Notes: a model not told the origin generated them from the letters alone. A DNA stretch of 64,000 nt from Methyloglobulus sp. (GCA_013141505.1 JABFQX010000024.1:62001-126000), one strand, 5' to 3'. Counted from the first letter of the stretch, positions 26,232-36,392 are shown. A program made the numbers and translations.

Positions 26232-27533
26232 ATGTCTTTTAAAACAATAATAAGAAATTACACCATAATCCCCGTCTTGTTTTTGCTGCCAGGAATCGTT
26301 TCAGCAGCTGAATTAAATCAGGCCAATACTGCGTGGATACTGACATCCACTGCGTTGGTGCTGTTCATGACAATACCGGGACTGTCGCTTTTTTATGCGG
26401 GATTGGTCAGGAGCAAAAACGTACTGTCAGTGCTGATGCAATGTTTCGCCATTACCTGCTTAATTTCCATCGTCTGGCTGGCCGGGGCTTACAGCCTGAT
26501 TTTTTCCAATGGCGGCGAGTTGCAAAAATATCTGGGCGGAATGTCGAAAGCATTTCTGCCTGATATAAGCACAAGCTCTTTGACGGGCGATATTCCTGAA
26601 ACTTTGTATTTTATGTTTCAGATGACTTTCGCCATTATCACGCCCGCCCTCATTGTCGGTGCGTTTGCCGAGCGGATGAAGTTTTCGGCGATGTTGTGGT
26701 TTAGCGCACTCTGGCTGTGTCTGGTTTATGTGCCGATTTGCCACTGGATATGGGGCGGCGGCTGGCTAGCCGACTTGGGTGCAATGGATTTCGCTGGTGG
26801 TATCGTGATCCATATCAACGCTGGGGTTGCGGCTTTGGTATCGGCCTTGGTCATTGGCAAACGTAAAGGTTTTCCGACCACAGCCATGCCGCCGCACAAT
26901 ATGACGATGGTGGTTACGGGTGCGGGCATGTTGTGGGTTGGCTGGTTCGGCTTTAATGCCGGTAGCGCACTAACCTCGGACGGACGTGCGGGAATGGCTA
27001 TGTTAGTCACCCACATTGGTGCGGCATCGGGTGCATTGACCTGGATGACTATAGAATGGCTACGCTTCGGCAAGCCCAGCGTGCTGGGTATCGTTACGGG
27101 CATGGTTGCAGGTCTAGGTACCATTACCCCAGCATCCGGTTTTGTTGGGCCTACGGGCGCGTTGATCATTGGCGTTACTGCAGGTATTGTGTGTTTTTTC
27201 GCCACGCAGTTTGTCAAACGCAAACTGATTATCGACGATTCATTGGATGTTTTCCCTGTGCATGGTGTTGGCGGTATTACCGGTTCATTGTTGACTGGCG
27301 TATTTGCCGAGGCCAGCCTGGGCGGTCTTGGCCTGCCCGAAGGTGTCACTATGGGACATCAAGTTGCGGTGCAAGCATTAGCTATTGTTGTCACTATCGC
27401 GTGGAGCGCAGTTTTCAGCTATCTGATTCTTAAAGGGCTGGATTTATGCATCGGTTTGCGTGTCACCTCTGATGAAGAGGTACAAGGACTTGATCAGGTA
27501 TTACATGAAGAAACTGGTTACCTGGATATCTGA
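26232..27533 (+). CDS. amtB: Ammonium transporter AmtB
   Basis: With the ATG at 26232 (AGGAAA before it) the protein has 433 residues, with a cleavable signal ending near VSAAEL and eleven membrane helices. Family sequences include FYAGLVRSKNVLS, GGIVIHINAGVAALV (with the first pore His) and DVFPVHGVGGITGSL (with the second). It conducts ammonia across the inner membrane and is blocked by the T-loop of GlnK, encoded just upstream. The next gene begins inside its 3' end. Confidence 0.97.
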   Translation: MSFKTIIRNYTIIPVLFLLPGIVSAAELNQANTAWILTSTALVLFMTIPGLSLFYAGLVRSKNVLSVLMQCFAITCLISIVWLAGAYSLIFSNGGELQKYLGGMSKAFLPDISTSSLTGDIPETLYFMFQMTFAIITPALIVGAFAERMKFSAMLWFSALWLCLVYVPICHWIWGGGWLADLGAMDFAGGIVIHINAGVAALVSALVIGKRKGFPTTAMPPHNMTMVVTGAGMLWVGWFGFNAGSALTSDGRAGMAMLVTHIGAASGALTWMTIEWLRFGKPSVLGIVTGMVAGLGTITPASGFVGPTGALIIGVTAGIVCFFATQFVKRKLIIDDSLDVFPVHGVGGITGSLLTGVFAEASLGGLGLPEGVTMGHQVAVQALAIVVTIAWSAVFSYLILKGLDLCIGLRVTSDEEVQGLDQVLHEETGYLDI

Positions 27534-30500
27534 GGCTGGTCGGCAGTTACAGTCCAAACTTCAATTAGGGGAGAGCGTTAGCAAACTCTTTTCCCGTCAA
27601 AACAATTCCGACGAAACGGGTGGTAAGCCAAGCCACCCCGAACCTGCCGAGGCACAAAAGCAAGGAATATTGAACATTCCTGAACCATACGCCAAATTCG
27701 TCAAACCGCTGGTCATTTTCTTCAGCGTTGTGTTGGTTTATGCGGTGTTGGGTTTTTATGTCGTTCCGGCTGTTTTAAAAGCTAAGTTGCCCGACATTAT
27801 TCAGCAAGAAACCGGCAGAAAAGCCTCCGTCGGCAAGATTGAATTCAATCCCTTCAAACTGTTTGCCAGTATTCAGGATTTCAAGATCCTGGAGAAAAAT
27901 GGCAAGCCGTTTGTGGGCTTCGAGATCTTAAGCCTCAAGATCAATACCTTCCAGTCAATCAAACAATTGGCTTTAGCCATTGATGACATCACTTTAAATA
28001 AACCCACGGTATACCTTGCCAAAGACGGTAAGGGTAAATTCAACTTTGAAGATATGGCGGCGGCGAAGCCGAAAACCAAGGAAGAACCCAAAAAAGAGGA
28101 TGGCAAGCTGTTCCCGTTAAGGCTTGCCAAACTAACTGTAAAAGATGGCAAACTGCTTTGGGATGACGGTCATTTTGCTAAACCGGTTTCCGAAGAAATA
28201 TCGCCCATCAATCTGAACATCAGCGATTTGAGCACCAAAGCCCAAAGCAAGGCAAAACTGGATTTCAATCTGGGCGTTAAATCCGGCGGCAAACTGGATT
28301 GGAAGGCGAATGTCGGTGTTAACCCTGTCTCTTCCGAAGGCACTATAACGCTGGATAAACTCCAGTTACAAAAACTGCTGGCTTTGGCGTTATCCGACAC
28401 AGCAACTTTTGATTTGCAGGGTAATGAACTAATCAATGTCGATTATAAAGTCGATGTTGATAAAGCAAATGTGAAAGCCGCTATCAAAAAAACCCGCTTT
28501 GAGTTGCGTGACTTGCGTTTTGCTGACAAAAGCCCAGACAAAATGCTGCTGACAACGCCGACATTTTCTGTCGAAGCCGATGCGTTGGTGACAATTGCTG
28601 GCGACAAAATTGATTTAGAAATCAAAAAAACCAAGCTGGATGGCCAAGATCTGAAATTTTCAAATCAGGCATCTGATCCAATGTCGGTCGGCATCGCTTT
28701 ATTTAGTCACGAATCGGATCTTAAATTGGCGCAAGCGAAAGACGGCCTGAAGTTATCGGCAGGGAAAGCGATAACGGCGATCAAAAACTTTCAATTCAAG
28801 GGCGTAAATCAGCAAAAAATAGAAGCCAAAGCACCTGAGATCAAACTGGAAACCAGCTATCAATTTGCCAAATCCGAACAGGCAATGGATGTCAATATCA
28901 GCCACGGCAAGTTTGATTTGCATGATTTGCATCTGGCGGAACCTGGGGAAAATACCACATTAATCAAAATACCTGTCTTCGGCGTACAGGAAATGGCGGT
29001 TGACCTAAAAAACAAAGAGGTCATTATCGACCAGATCAATGCCAAAGATGCTGAGTTCCAGACGTGGCTGGATAAGGACGGCGTATTCAATTACCAAAAA
29101 TTGGTCGCCACGCCACAAGGGAAAAAAGTTGAATCCACCCGCCCAGATTACGCCACCGCCAAAACCATCGATTTTAAAGAAGATGCACAAACGGTTGCTG
29201 TTGCCGCGAAAAACGTAAAGCCGGAAAAAGACTGGCTCGTCACCATTAAGGATCTTGCCTTGACCAACTTCGGGGTCAATTTTGAAGACCGTTCCTTAAA
29301 AAAGCCTAAACGCATGACCGCCAAGCCCATTAATCTTAAAGTCAGTAATATCAGTAATAAGCCTGATGCTAAACTGCCTTTTCAGCTCGACGTTAAACTC
29401 AATAAAACCGGTATGATCAAGCTTAAAGGGGATGCTGTTATTGCACCGCTAACGGCAAAAGTTGATATTGACATCAAAAAAATTGATCTGGAAGACTTCC
29501 AGCCCTACGTTGATAAATTTGCCAAGGTCGATGTGTTGGATGGACAGTTTAATATGGACGGCCAACTTGCGCTGAATCAATCGCCCAAAAAACCACTTGA
29601 TGTTAAGTTTAAAGGCAATTCAGGGATTGCCAGCCTGCTGACCCGTGACCAGATTCAGAGCAAGGATCTTATCAAGTGGGAAAACCTCGCGCTTAAAGGT
29701 ATTAATGTTGATCTACTCGCCAACCGTTTTAGTGCTACGACCTTGCTGATTGAAAAACCTTACGTCAGGGTGACGATCAGAAAAGACAAAACAGTCAACT
29801 TCTCTGACATCATGATTGCCAATAAAACGGAAAAGTCAGAAAAATTGGCAAAACCGGCCAAGCCAGTTAAAGTCGCACACAACAAAACAACACAAACCAG
29901 TAAACCGATATTCAAACTGGACAAGGTGAAAATCGTCGATGGTTCATCGGATTTTGCCGACCTGTCTTTAATTATGCCCTTCGCCGCTCAGATCAAAAGC
30001 CTGGATGGTGGCGCGAGCGGCATTTCTTCTGGCGAGAAAGCCATTGTCAAAGTCGATTTAAAAGGCAGTGCCTACGATCTGGCTCCCGTTGACATCAATG
30101 GTGAAATTAGCCCCTATCTCGGCAACTACAATATCAACCTCACGTTTGATGGGATGCCCATGCCCTTGGTGACACCCTATATGGTACAGTTTGCGGGCTA
30201 CAAGATTGAGAAAGGTAAGCTGACCTTAGGGCTAAAATATCAAATACAGAAAGGCAAGTTGGAAGCATCAAACAATATCCTGATTGACCAACTTGAGCTG
30301 GGTGAAGAAGTTGATAATCCGAATGCGGTATCGTTGCCGCTTGGCTTGGCAATCGCCTTGCTGAAGGATTCCGAAGGTAAAATAAAGCTCGATGTGCCGC
30401 TCACAGGTAGTTTGGAAGATCCCCAATTCAGCATTGGCGGCATAATCGTCGATGCCTTGGTGAATGTATTGACCAAAATAGTCACCGCCCCCTTCAATGC

Positions 30501-31110
30501 CATTGCCTCTTTAGCTGGTAGCGATGAAGATTTAAGCACGGTCAGCTTTAAGCCGGGCAATCAAGCATTGGAAGCGAAAGAGACCGGCAAACTGGACAAT
30601 GTCGCTAAAGCACTGAAAGAAAAACCTGTGCTTAACCTTGAAATCAAAGGCGCAGCATTTGAAAAAGAAGACTGGCCTGCGTTACAGGATGACGCGTTGC
30701 TTGACCAGCTAAAAAAGAGAAAAGCGGACGAGATGACTAAAGAAGGGGGCAAAAAAGTCCGAGCTGAACATGTCGAATTGACGGAAGATGATTACAACGA
30801 TTTGCTTGCCGATGCCTTCATCGAAAAATTCCCGGCGATGGCGGAAAAATCATTTATCGGTACGCCTAAATTGATTGCCCCAGATGCCGGAGACTTTTAT
30901 CAGGTTGCCAAACAAAAAATGCAGGAAAGCATTAAGCCCGAACCTCAGCGATTGAAACATCTGGCCGATGACAGGGGCAAAGCCATCGCCAAATATATCG
31001 TCGAAAAAGGCGGTATACCCAATGCGAAGGTGTTTATCCTGGATTCTGCGGTCGATCCTAAAAGGGATGGTAAGGGTGTTGTCAGCGCGTTATCGTTGAA
31101 GGTGAATTGA
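27505..31110 (+). CDS. DUF748 / AsmA-like giant envelope protein
   Basis: About 1,201 residues. A cytoplasmic N-terminus of 65 residues is followed by one helix (about 66-88, LVIFFSVVLVYAVLGFYVVP). A very long periplasmic part then has the AsmA/DUF748 pattern of Lys-rich beta-strands, for example ETGRKASVGKIEFNPFKLFA, and closes with IAKYIVEKGGIPNAKVFILDS, typical of DUF748. Proteins of this class are thought to bridge inner and outer membranes as lipid-transfer grooves. The ATG at 27505 lies inside the last codons of amtB, a 29-base overlap, so translation may be coupled to amtB. Its proximity to glnK-amtB is probably not functional. Confidence 0.85.
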   Translation: MKKLVTWISEAGRQLQSKLQLGESVSKLFSRQNNSDETGGKPSHPEPAEAQKQGILNIPEPYAKFVKPLVIFFSVVLVYAVLGFYVVPAVLKAKLPDIIQQETGRKASVGKIEFNPFKLFASIQDFKILEKNGKPFVGFEILSLKINTFQSIKQLALAIDDITLNKPTVYLAKDGKGKFNFEDMAAAKPKTKEEPKKEDGKLFPLRLAKLTVKDGKLLWDDGHFAKPVSEEISPINLNISDLSTKAQSKAKLDFNLGVKSGGKLDWKANVGVNPVSSEGTITLDKLQLQKLLALALSDTATFDLQGNELINVDYKVDVDKANVKAAIKKTRFELRDLRFADKSPDKMLLTTPTFSVEADALVTIAGDKIDLEIKKTKLDGQDLKFSNQASDPMSVGIALFSHESDLKLAQAKDGLKLSAGKAITAIKNFQFKGVNQQKIEAKAPEIKLETSYQFAKSEQAMDVNISHGKFDLHDLHLAEPGENTTLIKIPVFGVQEMAVDLKNKEVIIDQINAKDAEFQTWLDKDGVFNYQKLVATPQGKKVESTRPDYATAKTIDFKEDAQTVAVAAKNVKPEKDWLVTIKDLALTNFGVNFEDRSLKKPKRMTAKPINLKVSNISNKPDAKLPFQLDVKLNKTGMIKLKGDAVIAPLTAKVDIDIKKIDLEDFQPYVDKFAKVDVLDGQFNMDGQLALNQSPKKPLDVKFKGNSGIASLLTRDQIQSKDLIKWENLALKGINVDLLANRFSATTLLIEKPYVRVTIRKDKTVNFSDIMIANKTEKSEKLAKPAKPVKVAHNKTTQTSKPIFKLDKVKIVDGSSDFADLSLIMPFAAQIKSLDGGASGISSGEKAIVKVDLKGSAYDLAPVDINGEISPYLGNYNINLTFDGMPMPLVTPYMVQFAGYKIEKGKLTLGLKYQIQKGKLEASNNILIDQLELGEEVDNPNAVSLPLGLAIALLKDSEGKIKLDVPLTGSLEDPQFSIGGIIVDALVNVLTKIVTAPFNAIASLAGSDEDLSTVSFKPGNQALEAKETGKLDNVAKALKEKPVLNLEIKGAAFEKEDWPALQDDALLDQLKKRKADEMTKEGGKKVRAEHVELTEDDYNDLLADAFIEKFPAMAEKSFIGTPKLIAPDAGDFYQVAKQKMQESIKPEPQRLKHLADDRGKAIAKYIVEKGGIPNAKVFILDSAVDPKRDGKGVVSALSLKVN

Positions 31111-31135
31111 AAATGGAAGCCAATTTTGTCTTGTT

Positions 31136-32308
31136 ATGAAGAGCGTTGACCTATTTTCAGGTGCAGGGGGGCTTTCTTGCGGATTAAAGCAGTCAGGTTT
31201 CACGCCGCTTTTGGCAAATGAGCTTGTGCCACGTTATGCGGAGACTTATCAGAAAAATCATCAAGATACCCAAGTAATAGTCGGCGATGTACGGCAAGTT
31301 TCTGAAACTAACATCAAGAGGCTGCTTGGCGTAGAAGAAGGCGAAATAGACCTTGTTGCAGGTGGCCCGCCGTGCCAAGGATTCTCAATTAATGCGCCAA
31401 TTCGAACGCTTGATGATGCAAGAAACCACCTTTTTAAAGATTTTCTACGTGTGGTTTCTTGTTTGGAACCACGAGCAGTTTTGATAGAAAACGTACCTGG
31501 GATAATTTCTCTCGGTAAAGGTACCGTAGTAGCGCAAATATATGCAGAACTTGAAGCCCTTGGCTACAAAGTGAAACATAAAATACTATTTGCAGGTCAT
31601 TACGGTATTCCACAAATGCGATATCGGACAGTGTTTATTGGTATACGAAATTATAAGGGTGATATATCATTTCCAGAGCCAGAGTTTGAAGCAAAGGCCG
31701 TAGCAAATTTTGCGGGTGCAAAAGAATTATGCCTCACAACATTGCCATCTATTTTTTATCCTGACATTAAACCCCAAGTTAATGTTTGGGACGCATTGTC
31801 AGACCTCCCGGAAGTAGAAAATAACCAAACAGTCAGCCCTGGAAAATATGCATCCGAACCACAAAATGCATACCAAGATTATTTAAGGGAAAATTGCTCT
31901 ATTTTAACAGAGCATCACTGTGCCAGAATTGCGGAAATAAACCTTGAACGCCTCAAACACATTCCTCAAGGGGGAAGCTGGCGGGATATACCCTATGAAT
32001 TATTGCCCACAGGTTTAAAGCGGGCAAGAAGAAGTGACCACACAAAGCGTTATGGGCGGCTGCACCCCGATTCACTTTGTTCAACTGTGCTAACAAAATG
32101 TGATCCGCACTGGGGCAGTTTTTTTCATCCCACGCAAAATCGTGTAATTTCAGTGCGGGAGGCAGCGAGAATACAATCTTTCCCAGACCATTACCAGTTT
32201 TCAGGAAGCATTACGCAACAATATGAGCAAATCGGAAATGCCGTCCCGCCTTTGTTAGGGAAAGTTATTGGGAGTGAAATTATGAAAATGCTAAAGGAGA
32301 CTTCGTGA
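31136..32308 (+). CDS. DNA (cytosine-5) methyltransferase of an R-M system
   Basis: This 390-residue enzyme has the ordered C5-methyltransferase motifs: I (DLFSGAGGLSCG, residues 5-16), IV with catalytic Cys80 (GGPPCQGFS), VI (ENVPG, 118-122), VIII (QMRYR) and X (QIGNAVPPLLG) near the C-terminus. It methylates C5 of cytosine in a specific DNA site to protect it from the partner nuclease. The target recognition region lies between motifs VIII and IX; its specificity cannot be read. The endonuclease gene overlaps its stop (GTGA). The pair separates the DUF748 gene from bioA and looks more AT-rich than its neighbours, which suggests transfer. Confidence 0.95.
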   Translation: MKSVDLFSGAGGLSCGLKQSGFTPLLANELVPRYAETYQKNHQDTQVIVGDVRQVSETNIKRLLGVEEGEIDLVAGGPPCQGFSINAPIRTLDDARNHLFKDFLRVVSCLEPRAVLIENVPGIISLGKGTVVAQIYAELEALGYKVKHKILFAGHYGIPQMRYRTVFIGIRNYKGDISFPEPEFEAKAVANFAGAKELCLTTLPSIFYPDIKPQVNVWDALSDLPEVENNQTVSPGKYASEPQNAYQDYLRENCSILTEHHCARIAEINLERLKHIPQGGSWRDIPYELLPTGLKRARRSDHTKRYGRLHPDSLCSTVLTKCDPHWGSFFHPTQNRVISVREAARIQSFPDHYQFSGSITQQYEQIGNAVPPLLGKVIGSEIMKMLKETS

Positions 32309-33210
32309 CCTTACGACCAAAGAAAGATTTAATCGAGATATTTGGTTACGCGCCTGACGACACAACAACGCAATGCCGAAGTCTATGGAACTTATCGGCT
32401 TGCCCATTTATTAATAAACAATGTACGAAAGCCAATCACGATGGTTCAATAATATATGGGACATGTAGCGTTTCTTCTCCTTATGGGGATTGTGTTATCT
32501 GCCCTAACAGGCTTTATGAAGACAATTATGCCGCACTGAGAACCATAGCCAATGAAGCCTTCGATAAAAGCCTTGAATTTTTATTGTATGAACAATTTAT
32601 ACCTGTAAGGGAAAATAAAAAAAATTGTGTTGTTGCTCTTGGTCAAAACTCAGGCAAAGAAGTGAAAATCGGCACAAGCCTGTCTATGGATTGGGTGCTT
32701 GCACGAATCGAAAACGGGAAACTTGTTGAATATACCGGGGTTGAGGTTCAAAGCATTGACATAACAGGTAATTATAGGGATGCTTGGCATTCATATAAGA
32801 ACATTGCCAATATCACTTTAAATATTCCAAGTTCTGAACATGGAATGAATTGGGCAAATGTCCACAAACGACTTATTCCGCAAATAATTAGAAAAGGTAC
32901 TATATATTCCCGTTCTAATTTTGTTAAATCCGGACTTTATTTTGTTGTGCCGGATATTGTGTATCAGAAATTTGAACAAATTATTGGCCAAGATATTCCC
33001 TTGCTCGATAAGCCTGCAAAAGATGTGCTTACCATTCATACCTATGAACTATCGCCGTTTATAAAACATGGAGAACAGCGTTCGTTGCGAATGAAAAGAA
33101 ATATCAGATTTTCATTGGATGAATTTTCCCAGCGTTTCGTATCTGGCTCAAATTTACCAAGCGGTGAACAACTTGATAGTGCCGTTATGAGAGTTATCGG
33201 GTTGCGATAA
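32305..33210 (+). CDS. NotI-like type II restriction endonuclease
   Basis: This 301-residue protein starts at a GTG overlapping the methyltransferase stop. Its N-terminal region has ACPFINKQC, YGTCSV and CVICPNR, the same order and spacing type as the iron-binding cysteines of NotI (CPF, C, GVC, CPNR); here these are Cys33, 40, 54, 63 and 66. The catalytic core shows SMDWVLARIE (Asp129) and YTGVEVQSIDITGNYRDA (Glu147, Gln149), matching the NotI variant of the PD-(D/E)xK site in which Gln replaces Lys. It should cleave double-stranded DNA at the site protected by the upstream enzyme. It is about 80 residues shorter than NotI. The recognition sequence is unknown. Confidence 0.85.
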   Translation: MTLRPKKDLIEIFGYAPDDTTTQCRSLWNLSACPFINKQCTKANHDGSIIYGTCSVSSPYGDCVICPNRLYEDNYAALRTIANEAFDKSLEFLLYEQFIPVRENKKNCVVALGQNSGKEVKIGTSLSMDWVLARIENGKLVEYTGVEVQSIDITGNYRDAWHSYKNIANITLNIPSSEHGMNWANVHKRLIPQIIRKGTIYSRSNFVKSGLYFVVPDIVYQKFEQIIGQDIPLLDKPAKDVLTIHTYELSPFIKHGEQRSLRMKRNIRFSLDEFSQRFVSGSNLPSGEQLDSAVMRVIGLR

Positions 33211-33280
33211 ATTTTCTTGGCTCAATTAAAGTAGCCTAGCAGGTGCATTCAACTAAAGTTCGGCATTAAATAACCATCTG

Positions 33281-34642
33281 ATGAATAACCCAAAACTTGC
33301 CTTGCGCGACCTCAACGTCCTCTGGCATCCCTGTACGCAGATGAAAGACCATGAAACTTTTCCAATCATTCCCATCAAAAAAGGGCAGGGCGTTTGGCTG
33401 GAGGATTTCGATGGCAACCGTTATCTGGATGCAATCAGTTCTTGGTGGGTCAATCTCTTCGGACATGCCAATCCTTACATAAACGCCGCTCTTAAAGATC
33501 AGCTTGATACGCTGGAACATGTCATTTTTGCCGGGTTTAGCCATGAATCCGCTATCAAGCTGGCGGAAAAGTTGGTTGAAGTGGCGCCTGAAGGTCTTGT
33601 CCGTTGTTTCTATGCCGATAATGGCTCTGCGGCGGTGGAAGTCGCGATTAAGATGAGTTTTCATTACTGGCGCAATCTGAATCAATCAACAGGTCAGCCG
33701 CAAAAGACCAAATTCATTACCTTGGAAAATAGCTATCACGGCGAAACATTAGGCGCGTTGGCGGTGGGCAATGTGCCGCTGTACAAAGAGACTTACGCCC
33801 TGCTGTTAATGGATGTGATTACCGTACCTGGGCCGGATTGTTATTGCCGCGAAGCTGGCGAATCATGGGCTGACTATTCTGCGCGTCGTTTTGAGCTGAT
33901 GGAAAATACCCTGAAAGACCATGCAGACACCGTCTGTGCGGTGATTGTCGAGCCGCTTGTGCAATGTGCAGGCAATATGCGGATGTACGATCCGGTTTAT
34001 CTTAAAATGCTGCGTAAGGCCTGTGATAAATATAACGTGCATTTGATAGCCGATGAAATAGCCGTTGGTTTTGGTCGTACGGGGACTTTGTTTGCTTGCG
34101 AACAAGCTGCCATTACGCCTGATTTTATGTGCTTATCCAAAGGTTTGACGGGTGGTTATTTGCCGTTGTCGGCGGTGTTGACGACCGATAAAATTTATCA
34201 GGCGTTTTATGATGATTACCAAAAGCTGACCGCATTTTTGCATTCACACAGTTATACCGGCAATGCCTTGGCGTGTAGGGCGGCATTGGCAACACTGGAT
34301 ATTTTTCAACAGCAGGATATTATTGCCAGCAATAAAACCTTGGCGATGATGATGAGAAAAATGGCAGCGCGTTTTCAAGACCATCCTCATGTGGCTGAAG
34401 TACGGCAAACGGGTATGATAGTGGCGATTGAATTGGTAAAAAATAAACACACAAAAGAACCTTATGCCTGGCAGGAACGGCGCGGATTGCGGGTTTATCA
34501 GTATGCACTGTCGAAAGGGGTGCTATTACGCCCTTTGGGCAACGTCATTTATTTTATGCCGCCGTACGTTATCAACGAAGCTGAATTAACGTTAATGTTT
34601 GAGGTTGCTTGGCAAGGCATGCAGATTGCGGTGAAGGATTGA
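33281..34642 (+). CDS. bioA: Adenosylmethionine-8-amino-7-oxononanoate aminotransferase
   Basis: This 453-residue PLP enzyme makes 7,8-diaminopelargonate in biotin synthesis, using S-adenosylmethionine as amino donor. It begins with the family sequence LWHPCTQMKDHE. It includes SSWWVNLFGHANPYI and ADNGSAAVEVAIKMSFHYW, the aminotransferase motif LIADEIAVGFGRTG, and the PLP lysine in CLSKGLTGG. Length matches BioA. No other bio genes are adjacent; rsmE follows after one base. Confidence 0.96.
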   Translation: MNNPKLALRDLNVLWHPCTQMKDHETFPIIPIKKGQGVWLEDFDGNRYLDAISSWWVNLFGHANPYINAALKDQLDTLEHVIFAGFSHESAIKLAEKLVEVAPEGLVRCFYADNGSAAVEVAIKMSFHYWRNLNQSTGQPQKTKFITLENSYHGETLGALAVGNVPLYKETYALLLMDVITVPGPDCYCREAGESWADYSARRFELMENTLKDHADTVCAVIVEPLVQCAGNMRMYDPVYLKMLRKACDKYNVHLIADEIAVGFGRTGTLFACEQAAITPDFMCLSKGLTGGYLPLSAVLTTDKIYQAFYDDYQKLTAFLHSHSYTGNALACRAALATLDIFQQQDIIASNKTLAMMMRKMAARFQDHPHVAEVRQTGMIVAIELVKNKHTKEPYAWQERRGLRVYQYALSKGVLLRPLGNVIYFMPPYVINEAELTLMFEVAWQGMQIAVKD

Positions 34643-34643
34643 G

Positions 34644-35396
34644 ATGCGAGTTTCCAGGTTATATGTGCCTTTGGCTTTAGCGACGAACGGGCAGGTAGAG
34701 TTAGATGATGATAGCGGCCATTACTTAAGATCTGTATTGCGTCTGAAAAAAGACGATAGCATCATCCTTTTTAATGGTAAGGGCGGCGAGTTTAAGTGTG
34801 TGCTTGATGAAGTTAGCCGAAAATCCGTGCGGGTTAATGTGCAATCCTGTTCTGAACGGAGTGTAGAATCGCCATTACACATTACCTTGGGTTTAGGCAT
34901 TTCACGTGGTGACCGTATGGATTTGTCTGTGCAGAAAGCCGTGGAATTGGGTGTCAACACAATTACACCGATAATGGCTGAGCGTTGCGTTGTGCAATTT
35001 AAAGGTGAAAAAAAGCAGCAACGCTTACAGCATTGGCAAAAAATTGTTCAACATGCAACTGAACAAAGCGGCAGGACTGTGGTGCCTGAGCTGGCAGAGG
35101 TCGATTTTTTGCAAAACTGGGTCAGCATACAGCAAGGTTTAAAAATATTCCTCGATCCTTACGCGGACATGGCCTTAAACCAACTCCAGCCCGACAAGAT
35201 GAAAGTGACTTTATTGGCCGGGCCGGAAGGCGGCTTTACCGACCAAGAACGCACAATTGCCAAGGCATCGGGATTTATTCCTGTCAGTTTAGGTAGCCGA
35301 ATATTAAGGACGGAAACTGCATCCATCGCCGCATTAGCTGCCGTGCAGATGTTGTGGGGGGATTTTGCTGCCCCGGTTCAGAACACTGAAAAATGA
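34644..35396 (+). CDS. rsmE: 16S rRNA (uracil-1498-N3)-methyltransferase
   Basis: This 250-residue SPOUT-class enzyme methylates U1498 of 16S rRNA. It opens with a PUA-like domain (RLYVPLALA, DDSIILFNGKGGEF). The knotted SAM-binding region includes ERCVVQFKGEKKQQRLQHW, LLAGPEGGFTDQE and GSRILRTETASIAALA, all diagnostic. It starts one base after bioA ends, and the next gene overlaps its stop. Confidence 0.96.
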   Translation: MRVSRLYVPLALATNGQVELDDDSGHYLRSVLRLKKDDSIILFNGKGGEFKCVLDEVSRKSVRVNVQSCSERSVESPLHITLGLGISRGDRMDLSVQKAVELGVNTITPIMAERCVVQFKGEKKQQRLQHWQKIVQHATEQSGRTVVPELAEVDFLQNWVSIQQGLKIFLDPYADMALNQLQPDKMKVTLLAGPEGGFTDQERTIAKASGFIPVSLGSRILRTETASIAALAAVQMLWGDFAAPVQNTEK

Positions 35397-36316
35397 TGGC
35401 AGAAAAATCCGTTGTGACTCGTTCGCCGTCTTTAATACTCAGTTTTTTGTATGCCCTCATACCGTTATTAGTATTGATGGTAGCGACTTTCCTCGCCTGC
35501 ATTCTGGCTTATAGCCTAGTGTCAGCAGCGGGTGATGCGGTATCTTTTCGAACTATCATAAAAAAAGCATCCCAAGTTTTTTTGGTGCTGAGCATATTCC
35601 CGGCCATGCGTTATCTGGGGTTAACTAAACTCGATCTGGGTTTTGCCGCCAGAGTACGCTTTATTAAGCAGATATTTCAGGGTGTTGGCTTGGGTTTTAT
35701 AACCTTAATGCCAGTATTTTTAGCGCTGTATCTGCTTGGCGTTAATGTTGTCGATGAAACTCAACCGTGGACAGCATTCTGGGTAAGCAAAAAACTCGTC
35801 ATTGAATTATTGCTCGCCTTGCTCATCTCATTTTTTGAAGAACCCGTGTTCAGGGGACTATTAATCAGCGGATTAAGCCGGAAAATGTCGATAACGGCAG
35901 CAATCTTAATCAGTGCATTTTATTATGCCATTTTGCATTTTTTGAATAGCCCTATTGAAATACCGGCAGCAGAAATAAACCTGTTCAGTGGTTTTGTATT
36001 ACTGGGCGATGCGTTTAACCATTTGTTGAATCCTGAAATACTGTCGGCATTTTTAGCCTTGTTTACGGTGGGTGTGTTTCTGGGAATTATCAGGACGCAA
36101 TTGAAAGCCAGTTTAGGGCTTTGCATTGGCTGCCACGCCTGTTGGGTGTGGCAGATAAAATTAAGCAAAAGTCTCTTCAATATCAATCCCGATTCGGATT
36201 ACCTCTATCTGGTTAGCAGTTATGATGGTGTTATCGGGCCGTTGGTCACTGTTTGGCTGGTTTTGGCAATGACCGGATATTTTCTGTATAAGCGGAAAAA
36301 TTGTCAGAGTTTTTAG
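35393..36316 (+). CDS. CPBP family intramembrane protease
   Basis: This 307-residue membrane protein has about eight hydrophobic segments. The CPBP (Abi/Rce1) motifs are present: FFEEPVFRGLLISG with the Glu-Glu-x3-Arg active site, and AILHFL with a catalytic His further on. Such proteins cleave within membranes or act in protein maturation or immunity to bacteriocins. The start overlaps the rsmE stop. A sorting-signal protein is encoded 8 kb away, but I see no evidence that this protease processes it. Confidence 0.88.
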   Translation: MMAEKSVVTRSPSLILSFLYALIPLLVLMVATFLACILAYSLVSAAGDAVSFRTIIKKASQVFLVLSIFPAMRYLGLTKLDLGFAARVRFIKQIFQGVGLGFITLMPVFLALYLLGVNVVDETQPWTAFWVSKKLVIELLLALLISFFEEPVFRGLLISGLSRKMSITAAILISAFYYAILHFLNSPIEIPAAEINLFSGFVLLGDAFNHLLNPEILSAFLALFTVGVFLGIIRTQLKASLGLCIGCHACWVWQIKLSKSLFNINPDSDYLYLVSSYDGVIGPLVTVWLVLAMTGYFLYKRKNCQSF

Positions 36317-36392
36317 TGGATCTTAATTTAGGTCATGTTAAACTATTTTCAAGCTAATTCAATTGGTTAGAATAATTATCTCATATTAATTG

